64,000 nt of DNA from an uncultured Porphyromonadaceae bacterium (GCA_902495075.1 CABUVO010000010.1:41871-105870), one strand, 5' to 3'. Counted from the first letter of the stretch, positions 18,337 to 27,340 are shown. Translations and numbers: made by a program. The notes: a model not told the origin generated them from the sequence alone.

Positions 18337-18550
18337 CGGCAGGGAGCCAGCTACCTTTAAATCCGGTTTCCTCAATTGTCTTGACTATCTCGGCGGCTTT
18401 GGCAGCATCATCCGGGATGCCATGACATTCAAGCACTTTGTCGGCAGATTCAAGATCCATCGACCATTCCATATTCGGGAAACGCTGTTCAACAGCACCC
18501 ATTATTGCGGCTTTGCATCCGCCGCATTTTGCATTCGTCTTAAATTTCAC
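18329..18550 (-). CDS. Heavy-metal-associated (HMA) domain protein, CopZ-like
   Basis: 73 residues, the size of a single HMA domain. The metal-binding loop is KCGGCKAAI (Cys9, Cys12), a CxxC in the usual position after the first strand, followed by VEQRFPNMEWSMDLESADKV. Such proteins carry Cu(I) to P-type ATPases in the cytoplasm. The gene lies 114 bases behind copA on the same strand, with a repeat-rich gap between, which supports a copper-chaperone role. Confidence 0.85.
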   Translation of the reverse strand: MKFKTNAKCGGCKAAIMGAVEQRFPNMEWSMDLESADKVLECHGIPDDAAKAAEIVKTIEETGFKGSWLPADA

Positions 18551-18555
18551 TTCTA

Positions 18556-18664
18556 TTAATGTTTAATTTGTAATGTTTAATGTGTAATTGATAGAGGCTT
18601 TAGGTCTTAGGCTTTAGAAGTTCCATCCGGCGGAATGTCTCAAATAATTTCTCATTCCTAATTT
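18556..18664. repeat. Cluster of three different short-period repeats
   Basis: The gap between copA and the HMA gene holds TAATGTTTAATTTGTAATG-type units (to about 18588), an AGGCTTTAGGTCTTAGGCTT stretch (18595-18616), and from about 18646 CTCATTC, CTAATTT, CTAATTC, CTAATTC with period 7. All three unit types recur as separate loci elsewhere in the window or are variants of them. Confidence 0.55.
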
Positions 18665-20893
18665 CTAATTCCTAATTCTATTAAGTCTTAGCGAGTTCGC
18701 TACTACGCAGAGCGAAGAGAGTGCCATCGCTGCTGAGGCGAACATGGGGGAGAGAAGGAAGCCTGCCTTATAAAGCACTCCTGCTGCAAGGGGGATTCCA
18801 ATTACATTATATATAAACGCCCAAAACAGGTTTTCACGTATAATCCTGAGAGTTGCTTTTGATAATTTTACCGCTCCGGGGAGTGATGAGAGTTTGCCGC
18901 CAACGATGGTGATCTTTGCAACGTCAATGGCAATGTCCGAACCTCCTCCCATGGCTATGGAGACATCCGCTGTGGCGAGAGCCTGAGAGTCGTTTATACC
19001 GTCGCCAGCCATTGCCACAACATGTCCTTTTCGTTGCAGATCCTCTACGCGGTCTTGCTTCATCTGAGGCAAAGTCTCTGCCGTTACAGTGTGAATCCCC
19101 GCCAAGTCGGCAATATGCTGGGCTGTGGCTTCGCGGTCGCCGGTGAGAAGCTCTACGTTGATTCCGAGATTATTGAGTTCTTTGATTGCCGATATTGCAT
19201 CCGGACGGATTTTGTCCATCACTGCAAACGCTACAGCCGGTACACCATCAACTGTGACCGCCACCACACCGGCACCTTGTTCAAGCCATAAATCAATCTT
19301 TTTCAAGAATTGAGAATCGCAGCTGTTGTCTGCAATTGAGGATGAACCGATGTTGTATCTTGCTCCTTCTGTCACGCAGTTGATGCCAAGTCCGGCAATA
19401 TATTCATATTCGGATGGTGCTACCGGTTTCGCACCAAGTTTTTCTATACCTCCCGAGATTGCAGCCGCCAAAGGGTGGATGCTCTCTTTCTCCGCGCCAT
19501 ATATGGCACTGAGGATTGAGGCTTTTGCTGATTCATCAATTGCGGAAGACCAACAGATATCGGTCATCTGTGGTTTGCCGATGGTTAAGGTACCGGTCTT
19601 GTCGATCAGAAGTGTGTCGGTTTTTGCCAACAATTCCAAAGCGGTGGCATCTTTTATCAATATGCCCGAGCGTGCTCCGCGTCCTATACCTACCATAACC
19701 GCCATCGGGGTGGCAAGACCTAATGCGCATGGACACGCGATTACAAGCACTGAAACTGCACATACAAAGGCTATCGGGAGATGGCCGCGTCCCATCGCCA
19801 TCCATACGCAGAATGTAATCAGCGAGATTACCATGACAGTCGGAACGAAAATGGCGGCAACGCGGTCAACGAGTTTCTGCACAGGTGCTTTAGACCCCTG
19901 GGCTTCCTTCACGGCGCGTATTATCCTTGAAAGCTCAGTGTCGGCACCAACCTTTGTTGCCTTTACCTTGATGCTTCCCGCATTAAGTATTGTGCCTGCG
20001 CTTACTTTACCGCCCCGTGTTTTTTCAATGCCTATTGACTCTCCCGTGAGCATAGACTCGTCGATAGTGGCATTTCCTGCTTCTACGATACCATCTACAG
20101 GAATCTTGTCGCCCTGCCTGACAACCAATATGTCTCCTACTTTTATTTCCGATACAGGCACGCGCCGAGTGTTGCCATCCGCAAGTTCGAGCAATGCCTC
20201 ATCGGGTTGAAGGTCCATAAGTGCGCGTATTGCCAGTCCTGTGGAATGTCGGCTGCGCATTTCCATCATTTTTCCTGTCAATACAAAAGCGATGATCATG
20301 GCAGCTCCTTCGTAATATACATCCGCGCTTATCGCACGTGATGTGAGCACTTCAGGAGCGATCGTATTGAACACGCTGAAAAGGAAGCTGACAATGGTGG
20401 AGATTGCAACAAGGCTGTCCATATTCGGAGCTTTTGCAATAAGCGCCTTTATGCCGCGCCTGTAGAAGCCCTCTCCGCAATAAGCCATGACGGCAAGGGT
20501 CATTGCCATGAATATCCAGTTGTCGGCAGGGAAGTGAATATGGAGCATGCACAAGATGCAGAGGGGAATGGTAATGATCCACGCAACGATCACTTTCAGT
20601 TTCATTGTGCGGTATGCCTGTTCCTCCTGACGTTCCTTCTCTTCAACAGCTTTCGCCTCTGATTCGCTCACAATCATCTCATATCCGGCATCTTTCACAG
20701 CTTCCGCTATCCTGGCGGGAGATGTGAGCGACGGATTCCAGTCGATTGTGGCGGAATTGGTAGCAAAATTCACGTCAACCTCTGTCACCCCCGTGCATTC
20801 GGAGATGGTCTTTTTTACTGTGCCGGCACATACGACACACATCATCCCGGTGACGGGAAATATTTCGTGTCTTATTTCATTCTTATTCGCCAT
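18665..20893 (-). CDS. copA: Copper-translocating P-type ATPase
   Basis: 742 residues. One N-terminal HMA domain with Cys19-Val-Val-Cys22, then eight membrane segments expected for P1B ATPases. The ion-binding CPC motif (VIACPCALGLATP) is near residue 386, the phosphorylation loop DKTGTLT near 431, and GDGINDSQALA near 630. GESIGIEKT in the actuator domain is the TGES equivalent (LTGES). CPC plus CxxC indicates Cu(I) export from the cytoplasm. The start overlaps the preceding methyltransferase gene by 22 bases; the CopZ-like gene follows. Confidence 0.95.
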   Translation of the reverse strand: MANKNEIRHEIFPVTGMMCVVCAGTVKKTISECTGVTEVDVNFATNSATIDWNPSLTSPARIAEAVKDAGYEMIVSESEAKAVEEKERQEEQAYRTMKLKVIVAWIITIPLCILCMLHIHFPADNWIFMAMTLAVMAYCGEGFYRRGIKALIAKAPNMDSLVAISTIVSFLFSVFNTIAPEVLTSRAISADVYYEGAAMIIAFVLTGKMMEMRSRHSTGLAIRALMDLQPDEALLELADGNTRRVPVSEIKVGDILVVRQGDKIPVDGIVEAGNATIDESMLTGESIGIEKTRGGKVSAGTILNAGSIKVKATKVGADTELSRIIRAVKEAQGSKAPVQKLVDRVAAIFVPTVMVISLITFCVWMAMGRGHLPIAFVCAVSVLVIACPCALGLATPMAVMVGIGRGARSGILIKDATALELLAKTDTLLIDKTGTLTIGKPQMTDICWSSAIDESAKASILSAIYGAEKESIHPLAAAISGGIEKLGAKPVAPSEYEYIAGLGINCVTEGARYNIGSSSIADNSCDSQFLKKIDLWLEQGAGVVAVTVDGVPAVAFAVMDKIRPDAISAIKELNNLGINVELLTGDREATAQHIADLAGIHTVTAETLPQMKQDRVEDLQRKGHVVAMAGDGINDSQALATADVSIAMGGGSDIAIDVAKITIVGGKLSSLPGAVKLSKATLRIIRENLFWAFIYNVIGIPLAAGVLYKAGFLLSPMFASAAMALSSLCVVANSLRLNRIRN

Positions 20894-22128
20894 TGCGCAG
20901 GATAAAGATTATTGGCTCGGTTTCCGAGATTTTTAACAATTCCCAATGGGTGGTCTTTATACATAACAACAACATACCCTTTCGGGATTTCAGGATTTAG
21001 CTGAATTGCTTCATGTCGCAGATAGGAGAGGGCTGTCTGTTCGTCAACTTCCACTTCGGGTAGTGTTCCTCTCTTGTAATCGCAAGAAAGCGCCGATTCC
21101 GTGGTCGGGACCTGATCTCTCCCTTTGGTTGTGGTCATGGGTATGCCGTCGGCAATAATTTTAGCTTTGTCTGCAATCAGTTGGGAGAATGATTTCCCAC
21201 GCCGCGTACGAGCCGGCATATAATCACCCTCTTTGCGAAGAACGCAGAGGAACAGACCTTCGCCTCGTGTGATATGCGGCATGAAACGCAGACACGGATA
21301 AGGGGTGTCTATCCCTTTGCCGATTCCCCATTCCTCAGGGAAAGTCATATCTAACGGAACCATCCCGAGTTCTTCGACAAGATAACCGACATTCTCTTCA
21401 TTTTCAAGGCGGTTGAAAGTGCAGGTGGAATAGATGAGGAAGCCACCGGGTTTTAATGCCTCGAATGCGTCAGCGAGGATTTCCCGCTGCAGGGAAGCGC
21501 ATTGCTTCTGCAATCCCTCTCCCCATTGGCTCACAGCCACATCCTCCTTGCGCATCATCCCCTCGCCGGAGCAGGGGGCATCTACGGCAATGATGTCGAA
21601 AAGTTCACCGAGCGCGGCAAAGCGGGCTGTGGGTGAATTGGTGACTATAATGTCGGGATATCCCCATTTCATCAGGTTCTCCTTTAAGACTGTGGCGCGG
21701 TTGCCGACAAATTCATTGGCAACAACGGTTGTGCCGTCGGGAAGGGCATTGATCATGGAGGTTGTTTTTCCACCCGGTGCGGCGCATAGATCGAGCACTC
21801 GGAGCGGGTCGCCCGTGTCAAGAGCTATCGGCACTATTTTCTCGGTCACCGCCTCGTATATCATCGATGAAGCATCTTGCACATAGAACACACCTGCATG
21901 TATCAGAGTATTGAGAGTGAACACAGGCCGCTCCCGCAGATAATACCCGCTCGGACACCATTTCACCGGTGTCAGCCCCTCATATCCGCAAATATCGGGA
22001 TTATCGCTCTTTCTGCGATTGATTTTTATGGATACCGATGGCGGCTCATTCATTGCCGAAAGGAATGAATCTGTTGCTTCTCCAAGAAGATTGCGCATCT
22101 GGTTGATGAAATTCTCAGGTAATGTCAT
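20872..22128 (-). CDS. rRNA (cytosine-C5-)-methyltransferase, RsmF/NOL1-NOP2-Sun family
   Basis: 418 residues from the ATG at 22128 (MTLPENFINQMRNLLGEATD); the open frame runs 19 codons further upstream but that stretch is not conserved-looking. SAM-binding motif VLDLCAAPGGKTT near residue 120, motif IV DAPCSGEGMMRK near 185 and the catalytic-cysteine motif YSTCTF near 235 are all present, giving the two cysteines of m5C methyltransferases. The C-terminal ~110 residues resemble the RNA-binding tail of RsmF. It acts on 16S rRNA by family; which base is not determined. Divergent from the methylase gene at 22255. Confidence 0.9.
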   Translation of the reverse strand: MTLPENFINQMRNLLGEATDSFLSAMNEPPSVSIKINRRKSDNPDICGYEGLTPVKWCPSGYYLRERPVFTLNTLIHAGVFYVQDASSMIYEAVTEKIVPIALDTGDPLRVLDLCAAPGGKTTSMINALPDGTTVVANEFVGNRATVLKENLMKWGYPDIIVTNSPTARFAALGELFDIIAVDAPCSGEGMMRKEDVAVSQWGEGLQKQCASLQREILADAFEALKPGGFLIYSTCTFNRLENEENVGYLVEELGMVPLDMTFPEEWGIGKGIDTPYPCLRFMPHITRGEGLFLCVLRKEGDYMPARTRRGKSFSQLIADKAKIIADGIPMTTTKGRDQVPTTESALSCDYKRGTLPEVEVDEQTALSYLRHEAIQLNPEIPKGYVVVMYKDHPLGIVKNLGNRANNLYPAQWRIRMK

Positions 22129-22254
22129 AATTCGGGTTGCTTCCAAGTGCAAAATTATTCCTTGATGGTTGCACACAGCGTGCAATTAACAAAATTAACA
22201 AAAAATGAGGAAACGTGTAATAGAGTAATATGGGATTTTTATTAAATTTGTAAT

Positions 22255-23025
22255 ATGAAACAGGAAACGGCTCTATATCTTATCCCCGTAAACATCAGCG
22301 ATGCTCCGTTGGAAAATGTTATTCCAACGGGTAATCTTCCTTTAGTCAAGGGTTTAAAATACTTGATAGTGGAGAATGTGAGAACCGCACGTCGTTTCCT
22401 TAAGCGGTGGGATAAAAGCTTCGATATAGATTCCATCACGTTTTATGAGCTCAATGGTCACACGAATCTTACGGAAGTAAGTTCCTGGCTGGAGCCGTTG
22501 CGTAGAGGAGAGTCTATGGGTGTTATGAGCGAGGCGGGCTGTCCTGCGGTTGCCGATCCCGGTGCGTTGCCTGTTGAGATTGCGCAGCGAGAGGGGATGA
22601 GGGTTGTTCCTTTGGTGGGACCTTCGAGCATCCTCATGTCTTTGATGTCATCCGGCTTCAATGGTCAGGGGTTTGCGTTCAATGGTTATCTGCCGATTGA
22701 AGAGAAGGAGCGTATTCGCGCTGTGCGCGAACTGGAAAATGAATCACAAGCTAAAAACCGCACCGAAATATTCATTGAGACTCCGTATCGCAACAACAGT
22801 ATGATCCGCTTCCTGAGTGAGAATCTGCGTCCCGACACGCGTCTTTGCGTGGCATGCGACATAACTGATTGCGAGAATGAGAGTGTCATCACTCGTCCGG
22901 CAGCGAAATGGAAGAACTGCAAGGAGAATTATGATAAACGCCCGGCAATATTCCTGATCTACCGTGGTGTCTCCCAAGAGCATAAGAACGATAAAGCGAA
23001 AGGAGGGAGACGGAATGTGCGCTAA
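22255..23025 (+). CDS. RsmI-like tetrapyrrole-methylase-fold SAM methyltransferase
   Basis: 256 residues. TALYLIPVNISDAPLENVIP at the start and VMSEAGCPAVADPG near residue 93 match the SAM-binding loops of the RsmI branch of the tetrapyrrole methylase fold (RsmI has the related VSDAGTPxxxDPG). FIETPYRNNSM near 180 is also RsmI-like. RsmI proper 2'-O-methylates C1402 of 16S rRNA, but this shorter Bacteroidota branch is divergent, so the substrate is open. A -7-like TAAATTTG at 22243-22250 lies only 4 bases from the ATG, so either the transcript is leaderless or the true promoter is elsewhere. Confidence 0.8.
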   Translation: MKQETALYLIPVNISDAPLENVIPTGNLPLVKGLKYLIVENVRTARRFLKRWDKSFDIDSITFYELNGHTNLTEVSSWLEPLRRGESMGVMSEAGCPAVADPGALPVEIAQREGMRVVPLVGPSSILMSLMSSGFNGQGFAFNGYLPIEEKERIRAVRELENESQAKNRTEIFIETPYRNNSMIRFLSENLRPDTRLCVACDITDCENESVITRPAAKWKNCKENYDKRPAIFLIYRGVSQEHKNDKAKGGRRNVR

Positions 23026-24019
23026 GAAGATAAGATTCTACGATCATCCTCAGCTTCCTTTTGAGGAATGGGAGCCAGATGCCCCTGAGCGTGGGCGTTC
23101 GAAGAAAGGACAGTGCGGATATACCGATCTTGATATCACCCCTGAAGATCTCGCGGCAGACAAAGCTTCCGACAATAATCTCTATTATATGTCGCTCGGT
23201 TCCGGATCGAGCGGCAATTGTTGTTATATCGGCACTAAGCGTGGAGGAATCCTTGTTGACGCAGGGGTGAAGACGGATGAAGTAGTTAGGATGCTTGCTT
23301 CAAACGGCATTTCGATGTCTTCCGTGAAAGCCCTCCTTCTCACACACGATCACTCCGATCACGTCAGATATGCATACAATATCGTTCGCAATCACAAGCA
23401 TATCCGCCTTTTTTGCACTAACAGAGTGCTCGGAGGAATCCTTCGTCGCCATAGTATATCAAAAAGAATAAAGGATTATCATCATCCGATTTTCAAGGAA
23501 ATACCCTTCAGTGTGCTGGATTTTGAGATCACGGCATTTGAGGTGCCCCATGATGGCACCGACAATATGGGTTTCTCGATCGATTACGATGGTAGGCATT
23601 TTGTGCTTGCCACCGATCTCGGGGCTGTGACAGACCGCGCGCGATATTATATGAGTCGCGCCAATTATCTGGTGATAGAGGCAAACTACGATCTTCAGAT
23701 GCTTAAGTTCGGGCGTTATCCAGAATATCTAAAGGCGAGAATACAGACTGATAACGGACATATGGACAATGAAGCCACCGGCGCATTCTTGAAAGAGATT
23801 GTTAATCCGGAATTGAAATATGTATTTCTCTGTCATCTTTCGCAAGATAACAATACTCCGGCAAAGGCTCTCAAGGCAGTGCGTGATGCATTGGAGAGTG
23901 CCGGTAAAGTTGTTGGAAATGCAGCGGAAACAATACTTGATAGAAAAGCAGACATCCAACTGATGGCTTTGCCTCGGTTCGAGCCGTCGCGGTTTTTCGT
24001 GTTTAGAAAAACAACTTGA
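23015..24019 (+). CDS. Metallo-beta-lactamase-fold hydrolase (YycJ/WalJ-like)
   Basis: 334 residues from the ATG at 23015, chosen because AAAGGAGGGAGACGG just before it is a strong ribosome binding site, rare in this window. The frame overlaps the preceding gene by 11 bases, so the two are translationally coupled. SLGSGSSGNCCYIG near residue 62, the metal motif LLTHDHSDHVRY near 110, and later metal ligands EVPHDGTDNMGF and ATDLG fit the YycJ branch of beta-lactamase-fold DNA/RNA-processing hydrolases. The 55-residue N-terminal extension before the fold is unusual and has no motif I know. Role: probably nucleic-acid processing or repair. Confidence 0.85.
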   Translation: MCAKKIRFYDHPQLPFEEWEPDAPERGRSKKGQCGYTDLDITPEDLAADKASDNNLYYMSLGSGSSGNCCYIGTKRGGILVDAGVKTDEVVRMLASNGISMSSVKALLLTHDHSDHVRYAYNIVRNHKHIRLFCTNRVLGGILRRHSISKRIKDYHHPIFKEIPFSVLDFEITAFEVPHDGTDNMGFSIDYDGRHFVLATDLGAVTDRARYYMSRANYLVIEANYDLQMLKFGRYPEYLKARIQTDNGHMDNEATGAFLKEIVNPELKYVFLCHLSQDNNTPAKALKAVRDALESAGKVVGNAAETILDRKADIQLMALPRFEPSRFFVFRKTT

Positions 24020-24031
24020 TTAAGGGGGGAT

Positions 24032-24613
24032 TTAAGGAATTGTCGGAGGTGTTGTGGTGGCAATAATGCTCATCAACGGACCTTCAAGTCCGTTTGGCGC
24101 GACAGCAGCGCGTGTTTCAATGCGAAGATATACCCCATCGATATCGTATACCACCAGCTGGGTCTCCTCGTCATCGTCATATTCTGCAGTCTCAATGATA
24201 TTTTCCGGAGTGAGGTTTAGGCTTCCGGCAAGATAACTTTCAAGATCATCGGGGAGAAGGTCACCTAAATATACATTCCGCACCACAGCCGAAGTGGTTG
24301 AAATCACATCAACATCCCATGTTCCCGGAGTGCCCTGAATGTCGGTATAGAGAGGATGCCCCTCACCATCGGTCAGTACGCCCTCAAAGTTATAGTCGAG
24401 GGTGTCGAGAGGTTCGCCAACGCGCAGAGCATCGGTTATGCTACGGATAGTCATGGCAATATCGTTGTCGGCATGAAAATCTTCGGAATAAAAAGATGAG
24501 GAATCCGCTGCCGGAAGATTGTCGGTGGCGGTTTTACGGCATGAGACCAGACTGATAGTCAGCCCCAAAGAGATGCCGAGGATAACTGCAAACGAATGCT
24601 TTGAGTAAGTCAT
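24032..24613 (-). CDS. Hypothetical lipoprotein
   Basis: 193 residues. Signal peptide with lipobox SLVSC (Cys25), then RKTATDN. The mature part is acidic (EYDDDEETQLVVYDIDG) and has no domain I recognise. It converges on the metallo-hydrolase gene with only 12 bases between the stops. A -7 element (minus-strand TAAATTTG, 24646-24639) is 26 bases before the start codon. Confidence 0.6.
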   Translation of the reverse strand: MTYSKHSFAVILGISLGLTISLVSCRKTATDNLPAADSSSFYSEDFHADNDIAMTIRSITDALRVGEPLDTLDYNFEGVLTDGEGHPLYTDIQGTPGTWDVDVISTTSAVVRNVYLGDLLPDDLESYLAGSLNLTPENIIETAEYDDDEETQLVVYDIDGVYLRIETRAAVAPNGLEGPLMSIIATTTPPTIP

Positions 24614-24638
24614 TGTTCCATTTCCAAAAATGACACTG

Positions 24639-24646
24639 CAAATTTA
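24639..24646 (-). promoter_or_regulatory. Promoter -7 element for the lipoprotein gene
   Basis: Minus-strand TAAATTTG matches TAnnTTTG close to the start at 24613; the upstream TTTG is 24 bases away. Confidence 0.4.
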
Positions 24647-24734
24647 TTGAATGTTTTTGAAATAACCTTACAAAATCTTAAAAAATATTAATCAAGTTTC
24701 AAAAAATAAAAATTCCGGTGTGAATGGTTGTGTT

Positions 24735-24827
24735 TTATTTTAGATTGTGAATGGTTTTATATAACCGCTTAAAGAATAAATATTTAACGGAGTATTTAAA
24801 AAGTAATGGTAACAATTTGGCAACCAT
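24735..24827 (-). CDS. Possible 30-residue small protein
   Basis: An ATG at 24827 opens 30 codons (MVAKLLPLLFKYSVKYLFFK, then a basic end) to a TAA at 24735. The peptide is hydrophobic and basic, as small membrane peptides are. Support is mainly positional: a consensus promoter at 24876-24906 points at it with a start site about 45 bases upstream. It could equally be the leader of the lipoprotein gene or a non-coding RNA. Confidence 0.25.
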   Translation of the reverse strand: MVAKLLPLLFKYSVKYLFFKRLYKTIHNLK

Positions 24828-24875
24828 GTTATTTTTCAGCGTTTTGCGGTGTTTGGCTGTCAAATAACTCAACTG

Positions 24876-24906
24876 CAAAAGTAGCCAAAATCTTTGGATT
24901 GGCAAA
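24876..24906 (-). promoter_or_regulatory. Consensus Bacteroidales promoter
   Basis: On the minus strand TTTG (24906-24903), 19 bases, then TACTTTTG (24883-24876) gives exactly TTTG-N19-TAnnTTTG. The same bases form a hairpin, AGCCAAAATCTTTG (24883-24896) with CAAAGACTTTGGCT (24903-24916), one mismatch. The nearest genes downstream are a 30-codon open frame and the lipoprotein at 24613. The rest of the 24614-24925 gap is AT-rich with nothing else seen. Confidence 0.6.
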
Positions 24907-24925
24907 GACTTTGGCTGTTTTCATG

Positions 24926-26431
24926 TCACTCTTTGACAATGATATACTTCTGGTTTTGGCTATTGGGTTTATCAGGAATAGTCATTTGTAGTTTTGTGCC
25001 GATATAGGGAGCAATATATTTTTTTCTCACCCATCTTCTATCATTCACCCCAAGCATTTCAGCTATTTGAACGATACTTTTCGGAGATTTACAAAATTCA
25101 AAAACTTTTTCTTGAGGTGTGATGATATTTGACTGGTCGTTTATCTCGTTATGACTTGGGGTGAAATAATCATCACTTGGGGTGGGACTTGGGGTGTATG
25201 AATCTTCCGCTTGGGGTGCAAATGTTTTTACACTACAAGTCAGTGCTTGCTTGAACCATATTGTGAGGTTCACGAATGGTGGGATAACTTTTATTTCAGG
25301 AGCAAGAAGTCCTTGCTCTCTGCAACTTTCCATAATAAGACCTATACCACGTCCCCAAGCCTCCATCGTACCACGACGATAAAAAACATTTGCAATAGTA
25401 GGATTGGCAGGCAAAGAACCTATTTGGTCATTTACAAAGTTCTGCCATGTCATGCCGAGTGGAAAGGCTCCGGGATTTTGAAATACAATACGATCATCGT
25501 ATATGGCTAAACTCGGAGTAGTATTTTCAGCATTCCATGAACGATGGCAAAGCATATTGATAGTCACTTCTTTTATTGCTTCATATGGAACAGTTAATGT
25601 GTCTTGCCTGAATTTACTATCCATATGTCCGGACAGATTCAAATGCTTCAAACAAAAATCCATTGCGGCATCGTATTGTTCAAACAGATTTCCTTCACAA
25701 ACAGTCTGGTCGCGGAACACTCTTTTGTCTGTGCCTTCAAAACGTGCCAAACGGATTTTGCATTGAGAGTGCAACGATGTCGGTTCTTTGCCGAACAACA
25801 CATTCGCAGCATTCAATATCATACCGTCCTTTCTTGCCACTCCAAGTTTCAACATAATCTTTACTGGATCTTGGAGGGTCATAGCCGAGGCATGGATTCT
25901 CCTCGAGCCGATACCATCGTGCAGTGTCTGATACAGTAGTTCTATATCAATATCATCAACGGTTATATCCGAATTAGGTGTATTTTCCCAACTGAATCGC
26001 TGAGGGTTGCTGAGTTTCAATCGTTCCTCATACATTTGTCTCGGCATCAATGCCGTTGTGCTCTCCACTTTATAAAATGCCCTGCCATCAAATGAATATG
26101 GTCCGTTCTTAAAGTTATTGGAATCGAAGTAGATGGCAATAACATAAAAATCAGGTTTGTCAGGTAACTCTATATACTTTACATCCACATCAATGGCAGG
26201 CTCTATTTTACGAAGGGCATTGCCGATTTCTTGCCGAGTATTATCTGTAACATTCTGTCCGTCAATTTTCAATGACGGAGTTATGCCAAACATCAGCCAG
26301 CCGCCATCTGAATTAAGAAAAGCACAAGCAGTTTCCAAACCTTTATAAAGTTCGCCTGTCGTTTTCTTCAGTTCCAAAGTACGGGTCTCGTTTTTGGCTA
26401 TCAGCTTTCTTATATCCTCAATCGTCATCAT
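24926..26431 (-). CDS. Schlafen/AlbA_2-type ATP-binding putative regulator
   Basis: 501 residues. The N-terminus MMTIEDIRKLIAKNETRTLE with ELKKTTG and LETACAFLNSDGGWLMFGIT (about residues 18-50) is the AlbA_2 domain found in Schlafen-like bacterial proteins. The middle (VPYEAIKEVTINMLCHRSWN and NPGAFPLGM, GRGIGLI) is the HATPase_c_4 domain that usually follows. After a linker of Thr-Pro-Ser repeats, the C-terminal ~70 residues form a winged-helix-like domain (EFCKSPKSIVQIAEMLGVND). Proteins of this type act as DNA-binding regulators or defence-related factors; function is unproven. The linker is encoded by four copies of a 9-mer (25155-25218). Confidence 0.8.
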   Translation of the reverse strand: MMTIEDIRKLIAKNETRTLELKKTTGELYKGLETACAFLNSDGGWLMFGITPSLKIDGQNVTDNTRQEIGNALRKIEPAIDVDVKYIELPDKPDFYVIAIYFDSNNFKNGPYSFDGRAFYKVESTTALMPRQMYEERLKLSNPQRFSWENTPNSDITVDDIDIELLYQTLHDGIGSRRIHASAMTLQDPVKIMLKLGVARKDGMILNAANVLFGKEPTSLHSQCKIRLARFEGTDKRVFRDQTVCEGNLFEQYDAAMDFCLKHLNLSGHMDSKFRQDTLTVPYEAIKEVTINMLCHRSWNAENTTPSLAIYDDRIVFQNPGAFPLGMTWQNFVNDQIGSLPANPTIANVFYRRGTMEAWGRGIGLIMESCREQGLLAPEIKVIPPFVNLTIWFKQALTCSVKTFAPQAEDSYTPSPTPSDDYFTPSHNEINDQSNIITPQEKVFEFCKSPKSIVQIAEMLGVNDRRWVRKKYIAPYIGTKLQMTIPDKPNSQNQKYIIVKE

Positions 26432-26507
26432 ACAGTTTGTTCTCTTAATTCAAATGCTTGATTATAAGTTTAGGTAATTATATACAAGTTTACACTCACA
26501 AAGATAA

Positions 26508-26545
26508 TAAAAAAGAGCGAGACTGAGAAGTCTCGCTCTTTTTTA
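26508..26545 (-). terminator. Strong terminator, usable in both directions
   Basis: AAAAGAGCGAGACT (ending 26524) and AGTCTCGCTCTTTT (from 26529) form a perfect stem over the loop GAGA, with A-run on one side and T-run on the other. It lies 11 bases beyond the stop of the lipoprotein gene at 26556. Confidence 0.88.
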
Positions 26546-26555
26546 TTATATTTTA

Positions 26556-27086
26556 TCATTGTTTCTTACACCTTATACCGATTGCGTTATCTGAATTGTT
26601 GCCAGCATATACCTCTAATTCTGCAATACCTGCATTAACAGAAATTATATCATACTGCATATATGTCTTGCCGTTTACATAACATGTTATATGTGAGCCC
26701 ACAAGTTTATATGTGCCTGAGCCGTAGCCAAAATATCCACTACCCGAATATGTGCCATCGGCATTGAATGTAGCAGTCGTCGTTTGATATGGCCATTGGA
26801 ACCAATGTCGTGAACTCCCATAGTCAGTTATCTTCCAGGTCCCAATAATAGTCTTCGCATAAGGGCTATTGCTTTGCGGCTCATCTTTTTTATCATCTGA
26901 GCAAGCATTTAAAACGAGTGTTGCGATCATCATAAACAACACCAAGAATAGTTTTTTTGAATCATAATTTACTTTAGTTTTATTTGGTTGTATTGCAATA
27001 TTGCCTCTGTTATTGCCACCACCAAAAATAGTGGTGGGCTTTTGCATCCTGTACGATCCAGAGGCACTGCCATGCCAACACAACAT
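26556..27086 (-). CDS. Lipocalin-like lipoprotein, start out of frame or slippage-dependent
   Basis: The open frame reaches an ATG at 27086 (176 residues), but the first 45 codons look non-coding. The recognisable protein begins with the hydrophobic segment KKLFLVLFMMIATLVLNACS, a lipoprotein signal with lipobox and SDDKKDE, followed by a GTWKITDYG strand typical of lipocalin-like folds and beta-rich sequence with many Tyr and Gly. The natural start would be the ATG at 26965, which would read MIQKKLFLVL if the poly-A tract (26952-26958) had eight A; it has seven, so that ATG is out of frame. Either the upstream frame is used, or expression needs slippage, or the gene is recently broken. Confidence 0.6.
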   Translation of the reverse strand: MLCWHGSASGSYRMQKPTTIFGGGNNRGNIAIQPNKTKVNYDSKKLFLVLFMMIATLVLNACSDDKKDEPQSNSPYAKTIIGTWKITDYGSSRHWFQWPYQTTTATFNADGTYSGSGYFGYGSGTYKLVGSHITCYVNGKTYMQYDIISVNAGIAELEVYAGNNSDNAIGIRCKKQ

Positions 27087-27280
27087 ACAAAGACACTAAG
27101 CCCACCAGAAGCCGCACCTATACAGGTATGGCTATTCAGTAGGCGTTCAGTGCATTGTCCTCGTTGTGTATGAAAATTGGCAGTTTTCTGAATCGAGTAC
27201 AATAGCATCAAACGCTATTCGTTCGTATAATATGTATGAATCTCTGTAGATTCAGCCACAAAATTAAGTAATTTTTATTA

Positions 27281-27302
27281 GTATGCAAAATATTTTGCAT
27301 AC
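27281..27302. promoter_or_regulatory. 22-bp perfect palindrome, probable operator of the Panacea pair
   Basis: GTATGCAAAAT followed directly by ATTTTGCATAC is a perfect palindrome of 22 bases. It lies 38 bases before a -7 element TATCTTTG (27341-27348) and 66 bases before the start codon, where an autoregulating antitoxin would bind. Confidence 0.6.
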
Positions 27303-27340
27303 ATTGACGCGGACATAAGGAGATTTACAGAAATATTTGT

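Noticed and set aside
26969..27211. 80-codon frame (MMLLYSIQKTANFHTQRGQC...)
   Set aside because: Cys-rich, no domain, and overlaps the leader of the lipoprotein in another frame; more likely a structured non-coding stretch.
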